A DNA stretch of 64,000 bases from Flexifilum sp963727545 (GTDB taxonomy: Bacteria > Chloroflexota > Anaerolineae > Aggregatilineales > Phototrophicaceae), in NCBI GenBank assembly GCA_963727545.1, contig CAVSGS010000007.1, positions 62,001-126,000 on the forward strand, given 5' to 3'. Below, in pieces: positions 34,629 to 44,175 of this stretch (within the stretch, counting starts at the first letter, position 1; every line of letters starts with the position of its first letter). The notes beneath the pieces were generated by a model, which worked only from the letters and a program-made list of their open reading frames with translations, was not told where the DNA came from and made no database searches. Made by a program: the position numbers and the translations under genes.

Positions 34629-35598
34629 ATGACCCTGATCACCCGCCGCGAGGAAGCGCTCGAATACACGCAGCTCTTCCGCGATTGCGGCGCCAGTATG
34701 GCGATCTTCTGCACGGCGTCTCATTGGAACACCGAGGCGATCTTGATCGCCGCGCAGCGCATCGCCGAGAAATATCACTTCAGCCAAGTTCCGCTCGCGG
34801 TAGCGATGACGTTCACTTATCCGTACATGCCGCAGGCGAAACGCATCACCGTCAGCGGTGATGCGCCGACGGGGTTTCCGCTCCAATATGGGGCATCTCA
34901 AAGCCTTGTGCGCTGGCGACGATTCGCCCTACAAAAACGTCGTCGTGCTGCCGCACCTCGACCACGCCGATCCAAAGCGCGATCAATGGGCGTTGACCGA
35001 AGGCGTGCCCGATCTGGCAACGGTCATGTTCGACGCGCAGAAGTACGCCTTTGAGGACAATCTGGCGTGGACGCGCGACTACGTCGAAACCTACGGTAAA
35101 GACGTGCTGGTCGAAGGCATCATCGAGGAATTGAGCGTCGGCGGGCAGCATCAAGCAGTGCAGCGCGACGACTACGTTGACAAAGCGGTGCAGTACATGG
35201 CGGCGACCGGCGTCGATCTGCTGGTCGCTGACCTCGGCACCGAACAGCAGTCGAGCCGGGTCGGGGAGGCGCGCTATCTCAAGGATCGGGCGCAAGCCCT
35301 GACCAACAGTCTCGGCGGCGAAGCCAAGCTGGTGCTGCACGGAACGTCCTGCCTGAGCGCCGATCAGATGCAGAACCTCGCCGGAGATGGCATCATCCGC
35401 GTTAACATGTGGACGCGAATCGCCCGCGAAGCCGGTCAGTATGCTGCGCAGCAGTTGATCGCGCGCCAATCGGCGATCGAAGCGGGTGACTTTGAAGCGA
35501 CCGAATCGCACCAATACTTGCTGGACTCGACCGAGCGCGCGGCTCAGATCATGGTCGAAGTCATGGAATTGATCGGGTATCCGCATCTGAGCTTGTAA
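34629..35598 (+). CDS. Class II fructose-bisphosphate aldolase-family protein (one frameshift)
   Basis: Two overlapping frames make one protein of about 320 residues. The first (34629 to about 34890) ends in GDAPTGFPLQYG and the second continues HLKALCAGDDSPYKN. The shift lies in a G4 run at 34890-34893, and removing one G restores the frame. Metal ligands of class II aldolases are visible: HLDHADP, then FDAQKYAFEDNL, GIIEEL and LVLHGTS. Relatives cleave ketose-1-phosphates or bisphosphates such as tagatose-bisphosphate, using zinc. The break may be a sequencing error or a real mutation. It lies 38 bases after the isomerase gene. Confidence 0.82.
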
Positions 35599-35633
35599 GC
35601 GACTTTACTGCTCACGTAAGCGAAAGTCACCGC

Positions 35634-37153
35634 ATGAGCTTCCTCGGAATTGATGTCGGTACGACCGGCTGCAAAGCGATGGTGCTCTCCGCCGACGCGG
35701 AGGTGCTGGCGCTGGCGCAGCGGGAATACGATCCGATTCGCCCACGTCCCGGCTGGGCTGAACTCGATAGTGCGGCGGTCTGGCGGCTGATTCAGGAACT
35801 CGATCCGCGAGGTCGCCGCGAAAACGCTCCACGACCCGATTGCGGCACTCAGCGTCTCGTCGATGGGCGAGGCGATGACACCCGTTTCGCGGGATCGAAC
35901 GATTTTAGGCAACTGCATTTTAGGCTTCGACAGCCGGGGCGCGGAGACGACCGCGAAATTAGCCGCGCTCGATCCGGTCGAGTTTTTTGAGCGCTCCGGC
36001 AACGCGGTCAGCCGCATCTACGGTGGGCAAAAGCTGATCTGGCTGCGCGATCATCAGCCGGAGTTATTCGATCTCGGCTTACAAATTCTTGGGCTGGGCG
36101 GATCTGGTCGCCTTTCTGCTCGGCGGCGAGCCGGTCACGGACTACTCGCTCGCCAATCGCACCTTGTTCCTCGATCTGAAGCGCAAGGCTTGGTCCGCCG
36201 AAACCCTCGATTACGTCGGAATGCCGGTCGAAAAACTCCCCGGTCTGGCGCAAGCCGGAACCGAAGTCGGCACCGTTTCGGCGGCGATGGCGGAGTCGCT
36301 GGGGCTGCCGCCGAACGTCCGCATCGTCATCGGCGCGCACGATCAATGTGTCAGCGCGACCGGCGTCGGCGCGATTCGGGCGGGGCTGGCGGCTTACGGA
36401 CTGGGAACATACATCTGCATCACCCCGACCTTCGAGGCGATGCCGCCGGCGGCGCTGATGCTGGCGTCGCGGCTGAGCGTCGAACAGCACGCGCTAGCGG
36501 GTCTTTACGTCAGCTTCTACTACAATCTCACTGGCGGGGCGCTGCTCAAGTGGTTCCGCGATACCTTCGCCCCGCTGGAGAAAGCCGAGGCGCGCGCTCA
36601 AGGCGTTGACGTCTACGACCTCCTGCTCGCCGAAATGCCCGCCGACCCGACTGACTTGATGGTACTCCCGCACTTCGCGCCGACCGGTCCGCCCTATTTT
36701 GACGATCAAGCGACCGGACTGATCGCCGGACTTACCCTCGAAACGTCGCGGGGGCAGTTCATCAAAGGACTGCTTGAAGGCGTGACCTATTACTTCCGCG
36801 AGGGGCTGGATCGCCTCGCCGAAGCCGGGATCGAGATCGACGAGTACCGCGTCAGTGGGGGCGGGGCGCGCTCGAACGCTTGGTTGCAGATCAAAGCCGA
36901 CATCTTGGGCAAACCGCTGGTGCGCCCGCAGATCACCGAGGCGAGCGCGCTCGGTGCGGCGATTCTGGCGAGCGTTGGCAGCGGCGTTTACCGTTCCGCT
37001 GAACAGGCGGTGGCGGCGCTGGTGCGGGTGGATCGCGTCTTTGAACCCGACCCGATCCGGCATCGTCGCTACGATGAGTCTTTTGCCCGCTATCGCTTGC
37101 TCTATCCCTTTAGTCAGACCCTATTTCCTGAAAATCTATCAAGACCGACCTGA
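35634..37153 (+). CDS. FGGY-family carbohydrate kinase (two frameshifts)
   Basis: Three frames form one kinase of about 505 residues. The first piece has the N-terminal FGGY signature FLGIDVGTTGCKAMVLS. The second continues REVAAKTLHDPIAALSVSSM after an extra base near 35799-35803. The third continues AYKFLGWADLVAFLLGG after an extra base near 36073-36077. The C-terminal half has the ATP-binding GGGARSNAWLQIKADILGK and EASALGAAI. In both shifts removal of a single base gives a smooth protein. The family phosphorylates ketoses, polyols or AI-2. It follows the aldolase gene after 35 bases. Unless corrected, the protein would be non-functional. Confidence 0.82.
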
Positions 37154-37197
37154 CGGTTTTGTACCCATGCTCACCCACCTTTGAGGAGAAAGTCACC

Positions 37198-38055
37198 ATG
37201 TCCCAATCGATCACCAGCTTTCCCAACGCCGGAAAAACCATCCGCATGGGGCGCATTCTCGATCCGAAGACGGGCAGGGCAGCAGTAATCGCCTTCGATC
37301 ACGGACTCCATTTAGGTCCGCAGCCCGGTATCTTGCATCCCGGCTCGACGCTGGAAACCCTGACCGACGCCGGGGCGGATGCGTTTCTCGTTTCGCCCGG
37401 TACGGCGCGCGCCTTCGCCAGCATCTTCACCGGGCGGGGCGCGCCGGGGTTGATCCTGCGGCTGGACTGGACCAATCGCTGGCGCGATCCAGCGATGCTC
37501 GGTCACGACGAGGGACGCGGCACCTTGATCGCCTCGGTCGAGGATGCGGCGCGCTTAGGCGCCGATGCCGTGCTGGTCTACATGTTCTTCGGCTACGAGG
37601 ATCCGGCGGACGAAGCCCGGCAAGCGGGCGACGTCACCTCGGTGGCGCAAGCCTGCGAGCGACTTGGGATCGGCTGCATCATCGAGCCGATGCCGCGCGG
37701 TCGGTTGGTCGGCGATAATCCGTATCGCGCCGATTATGTGGCGTTGGGCGCGCGGATCGCCTGCGAGTTTGGTGCCGATGTGCTCAAGACTGACTATACC
37801 GGCAGCGCCGAGTCGTTCAAGCAGGTGGTCGAAGCGTCGTTCCGCCCGGTACTGATCGCTGGCGGTCCCAAGACACCGACGCTCAAAGAAACGCTGGCGA
37901 TGGTCAGCAACGCCATGACCGCGGGCGCAAGCGGCATGTTCATCGGCAGGAACGTTTTCCAGTCGCCCGATCCCGCTCGCCTGATGCGCGTGCTCCGCCG
38001 CATGATTCATGAGGATCTCGGTGTTTCCGCGGCACTTGAGGCGCTGAGCGAATAA
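37198..38055 (+). CDS. DhnA/DeoC-type class I aldolase
   Basis: This 285-residue TIM-barrel enzyme belongs to the FbaB/LsrF/DhnA group. The Schiff-base lysine is K197 in DVLKTDYTG. A second conserved block is AGGPKTPTLKETL, and AFDHGLHLGP lies near the N-terminus. The ATG at 37198 is chosen for its GAGGAGAAA ribosome site, whereas an earlier in-frame start at 37159 lies close to the kinase stop. Members cleave phosphorylated ketoses, or in LsrF the AI-2 intermediate. A class II aldolase in the same cassette is unusual, so the two may act at different steps or on different epimers. Confidence 0.9.
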   Translation: MSQSITSFPNAGKTIRMGRILDPKTGRAAVIAFDHGLHLGPQPGILHPGSTLETLTDAGADAFLVSPGTARAFASIFTGRGAPGLILRLDWTNRWRDPAMLGHDEGRGTLIASVEDAARLGADAVLVYMFFGYEDPADEARQAGDVTSVAQACERLGIGCIIEPMPRGRLVGDNPYRADYVALGARIACEFGADVLKTDYTGSAESFKQVVEASFRPVLIAGGPKTPTLKETLAMVSNAMTAGASGMFIGRNVFQSPDPARLMRVLRRMIHEDLGVSAALEALSE

Positions 38056-38368
38056 AACATCGAGGACGTTAGGCGCGCGCCGTGCTCCTGACGACGATCT
38101 CCCTGCGAATGCTGAATTTGCACATCTGTGTGCTGAGGGAGATAATCGTTTCATGTCCTATTTAATATAGGATATAGGGCTTATAAGCGGAACCTTACCA
38201 AATGATGATCTCGACGTTGACCGTCGCTGCCGGTAAGCGGGCGCTGTCGTCGAGTTACCAAAGTTTCAGATGGATCGTCTCATTAGAAGTATGCGAAAGG
38301 CACTACGCCTTTCATAATACGAGCACAACATTCGCTCTTCATCGCATAATGGTTAATAGGAGTGGAAA
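38056..38368. other. Intergenic region before the sugar importer
   Basis: These 313 bases contain a long-loop inverted repeat (ACGATCTCCCT ... AGGGAGATAATCGT, 38092-38150) just after the aldolase gene. A compact hairpin GAAAGGC-ACTAC-GCCTTTC at about 38294-38312 follows. The first may end or attenuate the enzyme cassette and the second may affect importer expression. No gene is visible. The importer promoter is probably here. Confidence 0.5.
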
Positions 38369-39385
38369 ATGTTGAGAAAAACGTCCGTCTTTGCAATCTG
38401 GGTGATGGCAGTCAGCATCCTCGTTTTTGGTGTTGCTGGGGTCGCCGTTGCACAGGATAGCACCGCCACTGATAAGTGGTGCTCCGGTGTCAATATTGTG
38501 TTCTTCCCCGGTGGTTCCCCCGGCGGCTCCTTCGAGACCGTCGTCTACAATGGCGCGGTCCAAGCGACGGCTGATCTTGGACCCACCACCCAGTACGTGT
38601 GGTCAGATTGGCAGCCGGATAAGATGGTGACGCAGCTTCAGCAGGCGATCGCCACGAAACCCGACGGCATCGCCATCATGGGGCACCCCGGTGATGAGGC
38701 GTACAAGCCGCTGGTTGACGAAGCTGAAGCCCAAGGGATCATCATCACCAGCCAGAATACCCAACTGCCTCAGCTTGAGGCGGAATACACCGGTAACGGC
38801 TTCGGTTACGCTGGTGCGACTCTCTATACGCAAGGCGAGTCGGTCGGTAATGAAGCGATCAAAGTTTACAATCTGCAAGCCGGTGACGAAGTGTTCGTTT
38901 GGGGGCTGCTCTCCCAACAGGGGCGTGGACAGCGCACTCAGGGCGTGATCGACGCGCTTAATGCTGCCGGTATGACCGTCGATTACCTCGAAATCGACGC
39001 CGCCACCAATGCCGACCCGACCGCTGGTATCCCCACTTTCACCGCTTTCGTTGCCTCGCACCCCGACCTCAAGGTCGTGATCACCGATCACGGTAACCTG
39101 ACGGCTTCGCTGCCTTCGTACCTACAGGCGGCGGGCAAGCAGCCCGGCGAGATCGGCGCAGGCGGCTTTGACCTCAGCGGCGCGACGATTCAGGGTATCA
39201 AAGATGGCTGGATCGGCTTCGTCAACGATCAACAGGAATGGCTGCAAGGCTATCTCCCCGTGCTGCAAATCTGCTTGACCAAGGTCTATGGTTTCTCTGG
39301 TCTGAGCATCGACACGGGCGCCGGCTTCGTGACGGCGGACAACGTGGACGCGCTGTCTGCCTTAGCTGAAGCTCAAATCCGCTAA
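38369..39385 (+). CDS. Sugar ABC transporter substrate-binding protein (Periplasmic_4/RbsB type)
   Basis: This 338-residue protein has a Sec signal peptide (about residues 1-28, cleavage near AVAQ) and a two-domain periplasmic-binding fold (about 40-330). Typical segments are ATKPDGIAIMGHPG and GFDLSGATIQGIKDG. A good ribosome site (AGGAG) precedes the start. It supplies the half-size ATPase and permease downstream. As in RbsB and LsrB relatives it should bind a monosaccharide or similar small sugar. The enzyme cassette upstream suggests the ligand is the substrate of the isomerase or kinase. Confidence 0.92.
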   Translation: MLRKTSVFAIWVMAVSILVFGVAGVAVAQDSTATDKWCSGVNIVFFPGGSPGGSFETVVYNGAVQATADLGPTTQYVWSDWQPDKMVTQLQQAIATKPDGIAIMGHPGDEAYKPLVDEAEAQGIIITSQNTQLPQLEAEYTGNGFGYAGATLYTQGESVGNEAIKVYNLQAGDEVFVWGLLSQQGRGQRTQGVIDALNAAGMTVDYLEIDAATNADPTAGIPTFTAFVASHPDLKVVITDHGNLTASLPSYLQAAGKQPGEIGAGGFDLSGATIQGIKDGWIGFVNDQQEWLQGYLPVLQICLTKVYGFSGLSIDTGAGFVTADNVDALSALAEAQIR

Positions 39386-39503
39386 GCTCGTTTGGTGGGG
39401 CGAGGGTCAACCTCGCCCCGCTTTTCCTCAAGCCGGTGCCCGTCGTTGCGGGTGCTGGTTCAATGCCGCTCGGCGCTGGTCACGTATTCGAGGCTGCACT
39501 TAT

Positions 39504-40259
39504 ATGGCTTACCGACTCGAACTGAAAAATATCACCAAATCTTTCGGTGAAGTTCGTTCCCTGCAAAATGTCGATTTTCACGTCGAGCAAAACGAAGTCG
39601 TCGGCTTGCTCGGCGATAACGGTGCCGGCAAGTCGACGCTGATCAAAATCATCACCGGTTACCATCAACCGGACAGTGGTGAGATGTTTTTCAACGGTCA
39701 GCCGGTCGATCATCTATCAGTGCCCAAAGCGCGTGAACTCGGCGTCGAGACGGTCTATCAGGAGCGCGCCCTCGCCGATCAGCATACGTTATGGCGCAAC
39801 ATCTTCATGGGGCGCGAGATCGCCAATCGCTTCGGCTTCCTCGACGTCGGCAAAATGCGCGGCGAAACCGAGCGGCTCATGGTTCAGTCGATGGGCTTCA
39901 CGTCCGGGGCTGTCACCCCTGAGTCGGCGATCATGAACTTTTCCGGCGGTGAAAAGCAGGGCGTGGCGATTGTCCGCGCGCTCTATTTTCAGGCTGATTT
40001 GATCGTGCTCGACGAGCCGACAATGGGCTTATCGCTGCAAGAGACGCGCAAGCTGATCGCGTTCGTGAAGGGGATCAAGCAGGCGGGCAAGGCGGCTGTC
40101 TTCATCGACCACAACGTCTTTCACGTCTACTCGGTCGCCGACCGCGTCGTAGTGCTGGATCGCGGCAAAGTGGCGGGTGAGTTCTTGACCAAAGACATCA
40201 CGCTGAATGATCTGACCGAGAAAATGTACAAAGTTGCCGAGACCGGGCATTTGGAATAG
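39504..40259 (+). CDS. CUT2-type sugar ABC transporter ATPase, half size
   Basis: This 251-residue single-domain ATPase has Walker A GDNGAGKSTLIK, signature FSGGEKQGVAIVRAL, Walker B LIVLDEPTMGLS and H-loop IDHNVFH. Most CUT2 sugar importers have a duplicated ATPase of about 500 residues (RbsA). This half-size form is like FrcA of fructose importers and would work as a homodimer. It lies between the binding protein and permease genes. Confidence 0.92.
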   Translation: MAYRLELKNITKSFGEVRSLQNVDFHVEQNEVVGLLGDNGAGKSTLIKIITGYHQPDSGEMFFNGQPVDHLSVPKARELGVETVYQERALADQHTLWRNIFMGREIANRFGFLDVGKMRGETERLMVQSMGFTSGAVTPESAIMNFSGGEKQGVAIVRALYFQADLIVLDEPTMGLSLQETRKLIAFVKGIKQAGKAAVFIDHNVFHVYSVADRVVVLDRGKVAGEFLTKDITLNDLTEKMYKVAETGHLE

Positions 40260-40271
40260 GAACGTTAATCG

Positions 40272-41288
40272 ATGACGACCACCAGCGCAGTTGATCACAA
40301 ACCTGCTCCCACACGCCTCCAACAAGTCGTCGGATTCATGCGCCGCAACGTCTTGCAGTTCGGCATTATCGGCGTGCTGCTGCTCATCTGGCTTTTCCTG
40401 ATCCTCGCTGCGCCGAGAGCTTTCTTGAGCAAAGAGATCTATGGCGCGCTGATGTCGACCGTTCCTTACTACGGCGTGATCGCGCTGCCTTTGACGCTGC
40501 TGATCATCGCGCAGGAGATCGACCTGTCGTTCGGGTCGATCATGGCGATCTCGGTCGTCGGCTTCCTCGAAGTCTTCAACGCGACCGGCAGCCCGATCCT
40601 CGCGCTGATTGCCTGTCTACTGGTCGGCTTAGTCTGTGGTCTGATCAACGGTTTCATCGTCGTGCGGATCGGCATCCCTTCGCTGATCGCTACGATTGGC
40701 ACGCAGTTCTTCTACGCGGGCGTCGCGCTGGTGATCACCAACGCGAAGGGCGGTTCGCTGCTCCCGGCGCAGCAAGCCGCGCCCGGCTTGAACAATCTGC
40801 TGGTGGGGAAGGCGTTCGGTTTTCTTCCGGCTCAGTTCCTCTGGATGGTGATCATCGGGGTGCTGATGTGGGTGCTGCTCAACCGGCACCGCTTCGGCGC
40901 GCACGTCTACCTGATCGGCGATAACAACAACAGCGCGCGGCTGATGGGTATCAACGTCGCGCAGCGCCGAATTATGCTGTTCGCCATCGTCGGCGTGGCG
41001 TCCGCTTTCGCCGGAATCCTCGCTACACTGGCGGTCTCCTACTTCTATCCGACGCTCGGCAGCGGCTATCTGCTGCAGACGCTCGCCGCTGTCTTCCTCG
41101 GCGGCACGCCGGTACTGGGTGGTGTCGGTACTATTCTGGGGACGTTCGTCGGCTGCTTCATCATCGGCTTGATCGAACCGGGGACGGTGGCGGTCGGTTT
41201 AACCGGCTTCTACACCCAGTTGATCTACGGCTTGATCATCGTCGTCTCGGTCGGGATGCACACGATCCTCCGTCGTCGTCTCCGCTGA
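40272..41288 (+). CDS. CUT2-type sugar ABC transporter permease
   Basis: This 338-residue permease has about eight to ten helices from about residue 28. Family blocks PLTLLIIAQEIDLSFGSIMA (about 75-94) and GDNNNSARLMGINV, then FAGILATLAVSYFYPTLGSGY, LGGTPVLGGVGTILGTF and the C-terminal region are clear matches to the RbsC/FrcC/LsrC group. It begins 12 bases after the ATPase gene. With the single ATPase it would form a permease dimer and ATPase dimer transporter. Confidence 0.93.
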   Translation: MTTTSAVDHKPAPTRLQQVVGFMRRNVLQFGIIGVLLLIWLFLILAAPRAFLSKEIYGALMSTVPYYGVIALPLTLLIIAQEIDLSFGSIMAISVVGFLEVFNATGSPILALIACLLVGLVCGLINGFIVVRIGIPSLIATIGTQFFYAGVALVITNAKGGSLLPAQQAAPGLNNLLVGKAFGFLPAQFLWMVIIGVLMWVLLNRHRFGAHVYLIGDNNNSARLMGINVAQRRIMLFAIVGVASAFAGILATLAVSYFYPTLGSGYLLQTLAAVFLGGTPVLGGVGTILGTFVGCFIIGLIEPGTVAVGLTGFYTQLIYGLIIVVSVGMHTILRRRLR

Positions 41289-41337
41289 CCAAGCCGTTCA
41301 AGCGATTACAATCTCTGCTGCCGGTTTGCCTCGATCG

Positions 41338-42672
41338 CTAGAGCGCGAACTGCGGCAGCCACTGCGCCTGCGCTTCGAACAACTCCTCGACCAGATCGTG
41401 GATCTGCGGCAGCGTGCACACTGCCGCCGTCAGCGGATCCATCATGACGGCGTGATGCACTGCTTCTTTGTCGCCATACAGTCCGCCCTCGACGGTTAGT
41501 TCCTGCACGTTGATGTTGGTGCGGTTGAGTGCTGCTAGCTGGGTTGGCAGGTCGCCGACGAAGACGCCTTGCACGCCGTTGGCATCGACGAGGCACGGGA
41601 CTTCGACGCAGCAGCCATCCGGCAGGTTGGTGATCAAGCCATCGTTAGGGACGTTGCCGTTGATCCGGGCGGGGCGATTAGTTTCGACTGCTTCGAGGAT
41701 GTACGAACCGTATTCGTGCGTGCGCTCGGTCGGTAACGGTTGGGCGCCGCTGGTCAACTGCTCGAACTCCTGCTCGGCTTCACCCAAGCGGCTCAGGCAA
41801 TGACGCAGATAGCCGCCGGTGCGCGCGAAATCGAACCAGCCATCGACCTCGTTCTTGAAGCGGGGCGCGAGTTCGTCCATCACCATGCTCGCGGACTTGC
41901 GGAAGTAGGGCACGTACTCGCTAGCGTGACCGGACGACTCGGTGACGAAATAGCCGAAATACTTCATCAGATCGGTACGCACGGGTTCTTCGTTGACGAT
42001 TTCCTCGCGCTCGATGGCGTCGCGGATTAGCGGGTAGACATCTTGCCTGCCCCGGTAGAAGTCGAGGAAGAAGGCTTGATGATTGATACCCGCGCACAAG
42101 AACGATACCTCGTCGTAAGGCACGTCGATCCAGCGCGCCAGCATCTCCGACGTCCCTTGAACGCTGTGGCACAGCCCGACGTGCGGTCGCCCGGAGCCGT
42201 CGGCGACTGCCCAGCAGTTGATCGCCATCGGGTTGACGTAATTCAGCAGCAGTGCGTCCGGCGCGAGTTCGTCCATGTCATCGCACAAATCGAGCAGCAC
42301 CGGGATCGTCCGCAGCCCTCGGAAGATACCGCCCGGTCCCAAGGTATCGCCGACGCACTGCTCGACGCCGTACTTGCGCGGGATGTCGATGTCGAGCGCG
42401 TAGGCGTCCAGCCCGCCTTGTTGGAAGGTGGTGATCACGTAGCGCGCGTCCTTGACCGCTTCGCGCTGGTCGGTGGTCGCCGTCACTGTCGCCTTGAGGT
42501 GACGCTGATCGATGATCGCTTGAACCAGCTTGCGGCTGCGTTCGAGCCGCACCGGATCGATGTCCATCAGGGCGATAGTGCTGGCTTGCAGCGCCGGTGT
42601 GAGCAGAATATCGTTACAGAGGTTGCGCGTGAAGACGATGCTCCCCGCGCCAATAAAGGTAATCTTCGACAT
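41338..42672 (-). CDS. Glycoside hydrolase family 4 (MelA-type alpha-galactosidase-like)
   Basis: This 444-residue protein starts with an NAD-binding Rossmann motif (ITFIGAGSIVFTRN, about residues 4-17). Family blocks NYVNPMAINCWA (about 144-155), CHSVQGTSE and CAGINHQAFFLDF follow. GH4 enzymes need NAD+, Mn2+ and reducing conditions and use a redox-elimination mechanism. The Cys and His in these blocks bind the metal. Length and motifs are closest to MelA-type alpha-galactosidases, but alpha-glucuronidases belong to the same family. It is convergent with the CUT2 importer and likely contributes a monosaccharide to the same catabolic route. Confidence 0.9.
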   Translation of the reverse strand: MSKITFIGAGSIVFTRNLCNDILLTPALQASTIALMDIDPVRLERSRKLVQAIIDQRHLKATVTATTDQREAVKDARYVITTFQQGGLDAYALDIDIPRKYGVEQCVGDTLGPGGIFRGLRTIPVLLDLCDDMDELAPDALLLNYVNPMAINCWAVADGSGRPHVGLCHSVQGTSEMLARWIDVPYDEVSFLCAGINHQAFFLDFYRGRQDVYPLIRDAIEREEIVNEEPVRTDLMKYFGYFVTESSGHASEYVPYFRKSASMVMDELAPRFKNEVDGWFDFARTGGYLRHCLSRLGEAEQEFEQLTSGAQPLPTERTHEYGSYILEAVETNRPARINGNVPNDGLITNLPDGCCVEVPCLVDANGVQGVFVGDLPTQLAALNRTNINVQELTVEGGLYGDKEAVHHAVMMDPLTAAVCTLPQIHDLVEELFEAQAQWLPQFAL

Positions 42673-42729
42673 AGCGAGACAAATCCTTTGTGAAGGTGAA
42701 AGCTAGCGAATTGGCAAACAGCTTGCCCA

Positions 42730-42980
42730 TTATCCCAAGGCGGGCAGTGGATCGGCAAGACCGCGCAGCGAATTGCTCAGTTCGGTGCTCCATGCCGCGA
42801 TGCCGAATAAATAGGCGGTGATGACGAGCGCGAACAGGGTGATGCTCAACACCGCCGCGAACGGAATCCACGTCAGCAGCCAAGCGATCACCGCCCACGC
42901 GACCGGTATCGCGAGCAGAAACAGGCACGAACCGACCGACTGCCGCAGATGGTAGACGGCGAAATCGTCGTCTTCGCGAT
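42730..42980 (-). other. Possible C-terminal continuation of the MrpG protein (two-helix segment, no start codon)
   Basis: An open frame after the MrpG stop encodes about 83 residues with two hydrophobic helices (CLFLLAIPVAWAVIAWLL and VLSITLFALVITAYLFG) and an acidic start (REDDD). It has no ATG or usable GTG/TTG at its beginning. Adding one base at the MrpG stop near 42981 would fuse it to MrpG, which ends in the acidic run MEEED. It may therefore be a broken C-terminal extension or a separate membrane protein whose start is lost. Confidence 0.4.
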
Positions 42981-43397
42981 CTAGTCCTCTTCTTCCATTT
43001 CAGTCGGCAGATCGACGTTACTCAGATCCAGAACCTGCTGGCGGCTGGATTCAACGAAGGGCTGAGCCGGTGGCATCGTGGCAGCGTGCGCGGCAAGGTC
43101 ATTGTACTGCAAGCCGACCATCGCGCAGCCGTTGTAGTAAGCAGCGCGGGCGATTGCGTGCGTGGAGACCGGCGCAGCGAACAGCACCAACACGCCTAAA
43201 GCGATGGCTTTCGGCGTCGTCGCCGGGACGAGCAGCGCCGATGCCAGCGCCAACCCCAGAATGCCCATCATCGAGACTTTGCCGGTAGCGTGCAGCCGGG
43301 TGAAGATGTCGGGTAGGCGAATGTTGCCGATCACGCCCATGGTGCTGAAGAACAGTCCGAACAGAAGAAAGAAGACGCCGAGCGCTTGCAGCACCAT
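42981..43397 (-). CDS. mrpG: Mrp antiporter subunit G
   Basis: This 138-residue protein has three membrane helices within about residues 1-95 and the MnhG/MrpG signature region (MGVIGNIRLPDIFTRLHATGK, about residues 21-41, in family position). The C-terminal tail (about 100-138) is acidic. It is the last subunit gene of the operon and overlaps the end of mrpF by one base. A following open frame may belong to it. Confidence 0.92.
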   Translation of the reverse strand: MVLQALGVFFLLFGLFFSTMGVIGNIRLPDIFTRLHATGKVSMMGILGLALASALLVPATTPKAIALGVLVLFAAPVSTHAIARAAYYNGCAMVGLQYNDLAAHAATMPPAQPFVESSRQQVLDLSNVDLPTEMEEED

Positions 43398-43672
43398 TAG
43401 AAAACCCTGCCTTCCGAGACAAAACGGGCGATAGCCAGTGTCGAGACGAACGAGAACGCCGCCAGCGCGATACCGATGTCGATGAATTGGCTGTTTCCCT
43501 GAACGATGCCAAGCACGATGATCACGCCGATGAAGATCGTGTTGAGCAGATCAAGCGCCTGTAGGCGATCCATAATGGTCGGTCCCGTCCAAATGCGATA
43601 GGTGGAAAACGCCAGCCCGATCACCAGAATGACCAAGGCGGCGTTAGCAGCGAATGTGACGACTTCAGTCAT
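43397..43672 (-). CDS. mrpF: Mrp antiporter subunit F
   Basis: This 91-residue protein has three membrane helices. RIWTGPTIMDRLQALDLLNT (about residues 26-45) matches the conserved MnhF/MrpF segment. It starts four bases after the mrpE stop and overlaps mrpG by one base, indicating translational coupling. It is a small membrane subunit needed for the Mrp complex. Confidence 0.93.
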   Translation of the reverse strand: MTEVVTFAANAALVILVIGLAFSTYRIWTGPTIMDRLQALDLLNTIFIGVIIVLGIVQGNSQFIDIGIALAAFSFVSTLAIARFVSEGRVF

Positions 43673-43676
43673 GATT

Positions 43677-44171
43677 CTATTCTCCTATGATGGGGCGGAG
43701 CAGCTTCAGACGCTCGGCTTGCTCGTGCTCAAGTGCCTCGCGCGACTCAGGGAGTTCCAAACAATGGACGTAGAGCGTGTCATCGTCGTCGATGTCGAGG
43801 ACAAATTGACCGGGAGTTGCTGTGATCCCGTGCGCGCTGAGCGCCGTCAGTAATTCGTTGGGGCGACCCCGTTTGCTGGTTTTGACGGCGAGGATTGCGG
43901 TTTTCAAGCGGAGATCCGGAGTGAGCACCAGCCGAGCAACCCGGACGGATGACGTGAACGCACTCCAGAGCAGGACGCCGGTGTAGATCAACATCGCCAG
44001 CGGCTGGCGCAGCGATCCGACCTTCGCGTAGCGAACTCCCACTTGCCGCAGGAGGATCAGCGTCAATAAGCCCAAGACAAAGCCAAACCCGAAACTATCG
44101 AGCGTGACGTGCCCGGTGACTGAGCACCAGATCAGCGCGATTGGCAGGGCAGAAAGGAGTAATTGCAGCAT
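43677..44171 (-). CDS. mrpE: Mrp antiporter subunit E
   Basis: The protein is about 164 residues with two or three N-terminal helices and a soluble C-terminal domain. The domain holds the family-typical block (VLTPDLRLKTAIL, then TPGQFVLDIDDDDTLYVHCLE). The ATG at 44171 lies four bases after the mrpD stop, giving the normal MrpE N-terminus (MLQLLLSALPIALIW). A longer frame starting at 44261 would extend into mrpD and is not preferred. Confidence 0.92.
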   Translation of the reverse strand: MLQLLLSALPIALIWCSVTGHVTLDSFGFGFVLGLLTLILLRQVGVRYAKVGSLRQPLAMLIYTGVLLWSAFTSSVRVARLVLTPDLRLKTAILAVKTSKRGRPNELLTALSAHGITATPGQFVLDIDDDDTLYVHCLELPESREALEHEQAERLKLLRPIIGE

Positions 44172-44175
44172 CAGC

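Noticed and set aside
33163..41288. A full AI-2 (Lsr) uptake and processing locus
   Set aside because: The LsrF-like aldolase, FGGY kinase and LsrB-type binding protein fit, but the isomerase, class II aldolase, half-size ATPase and single permease do not match Lsr systems.
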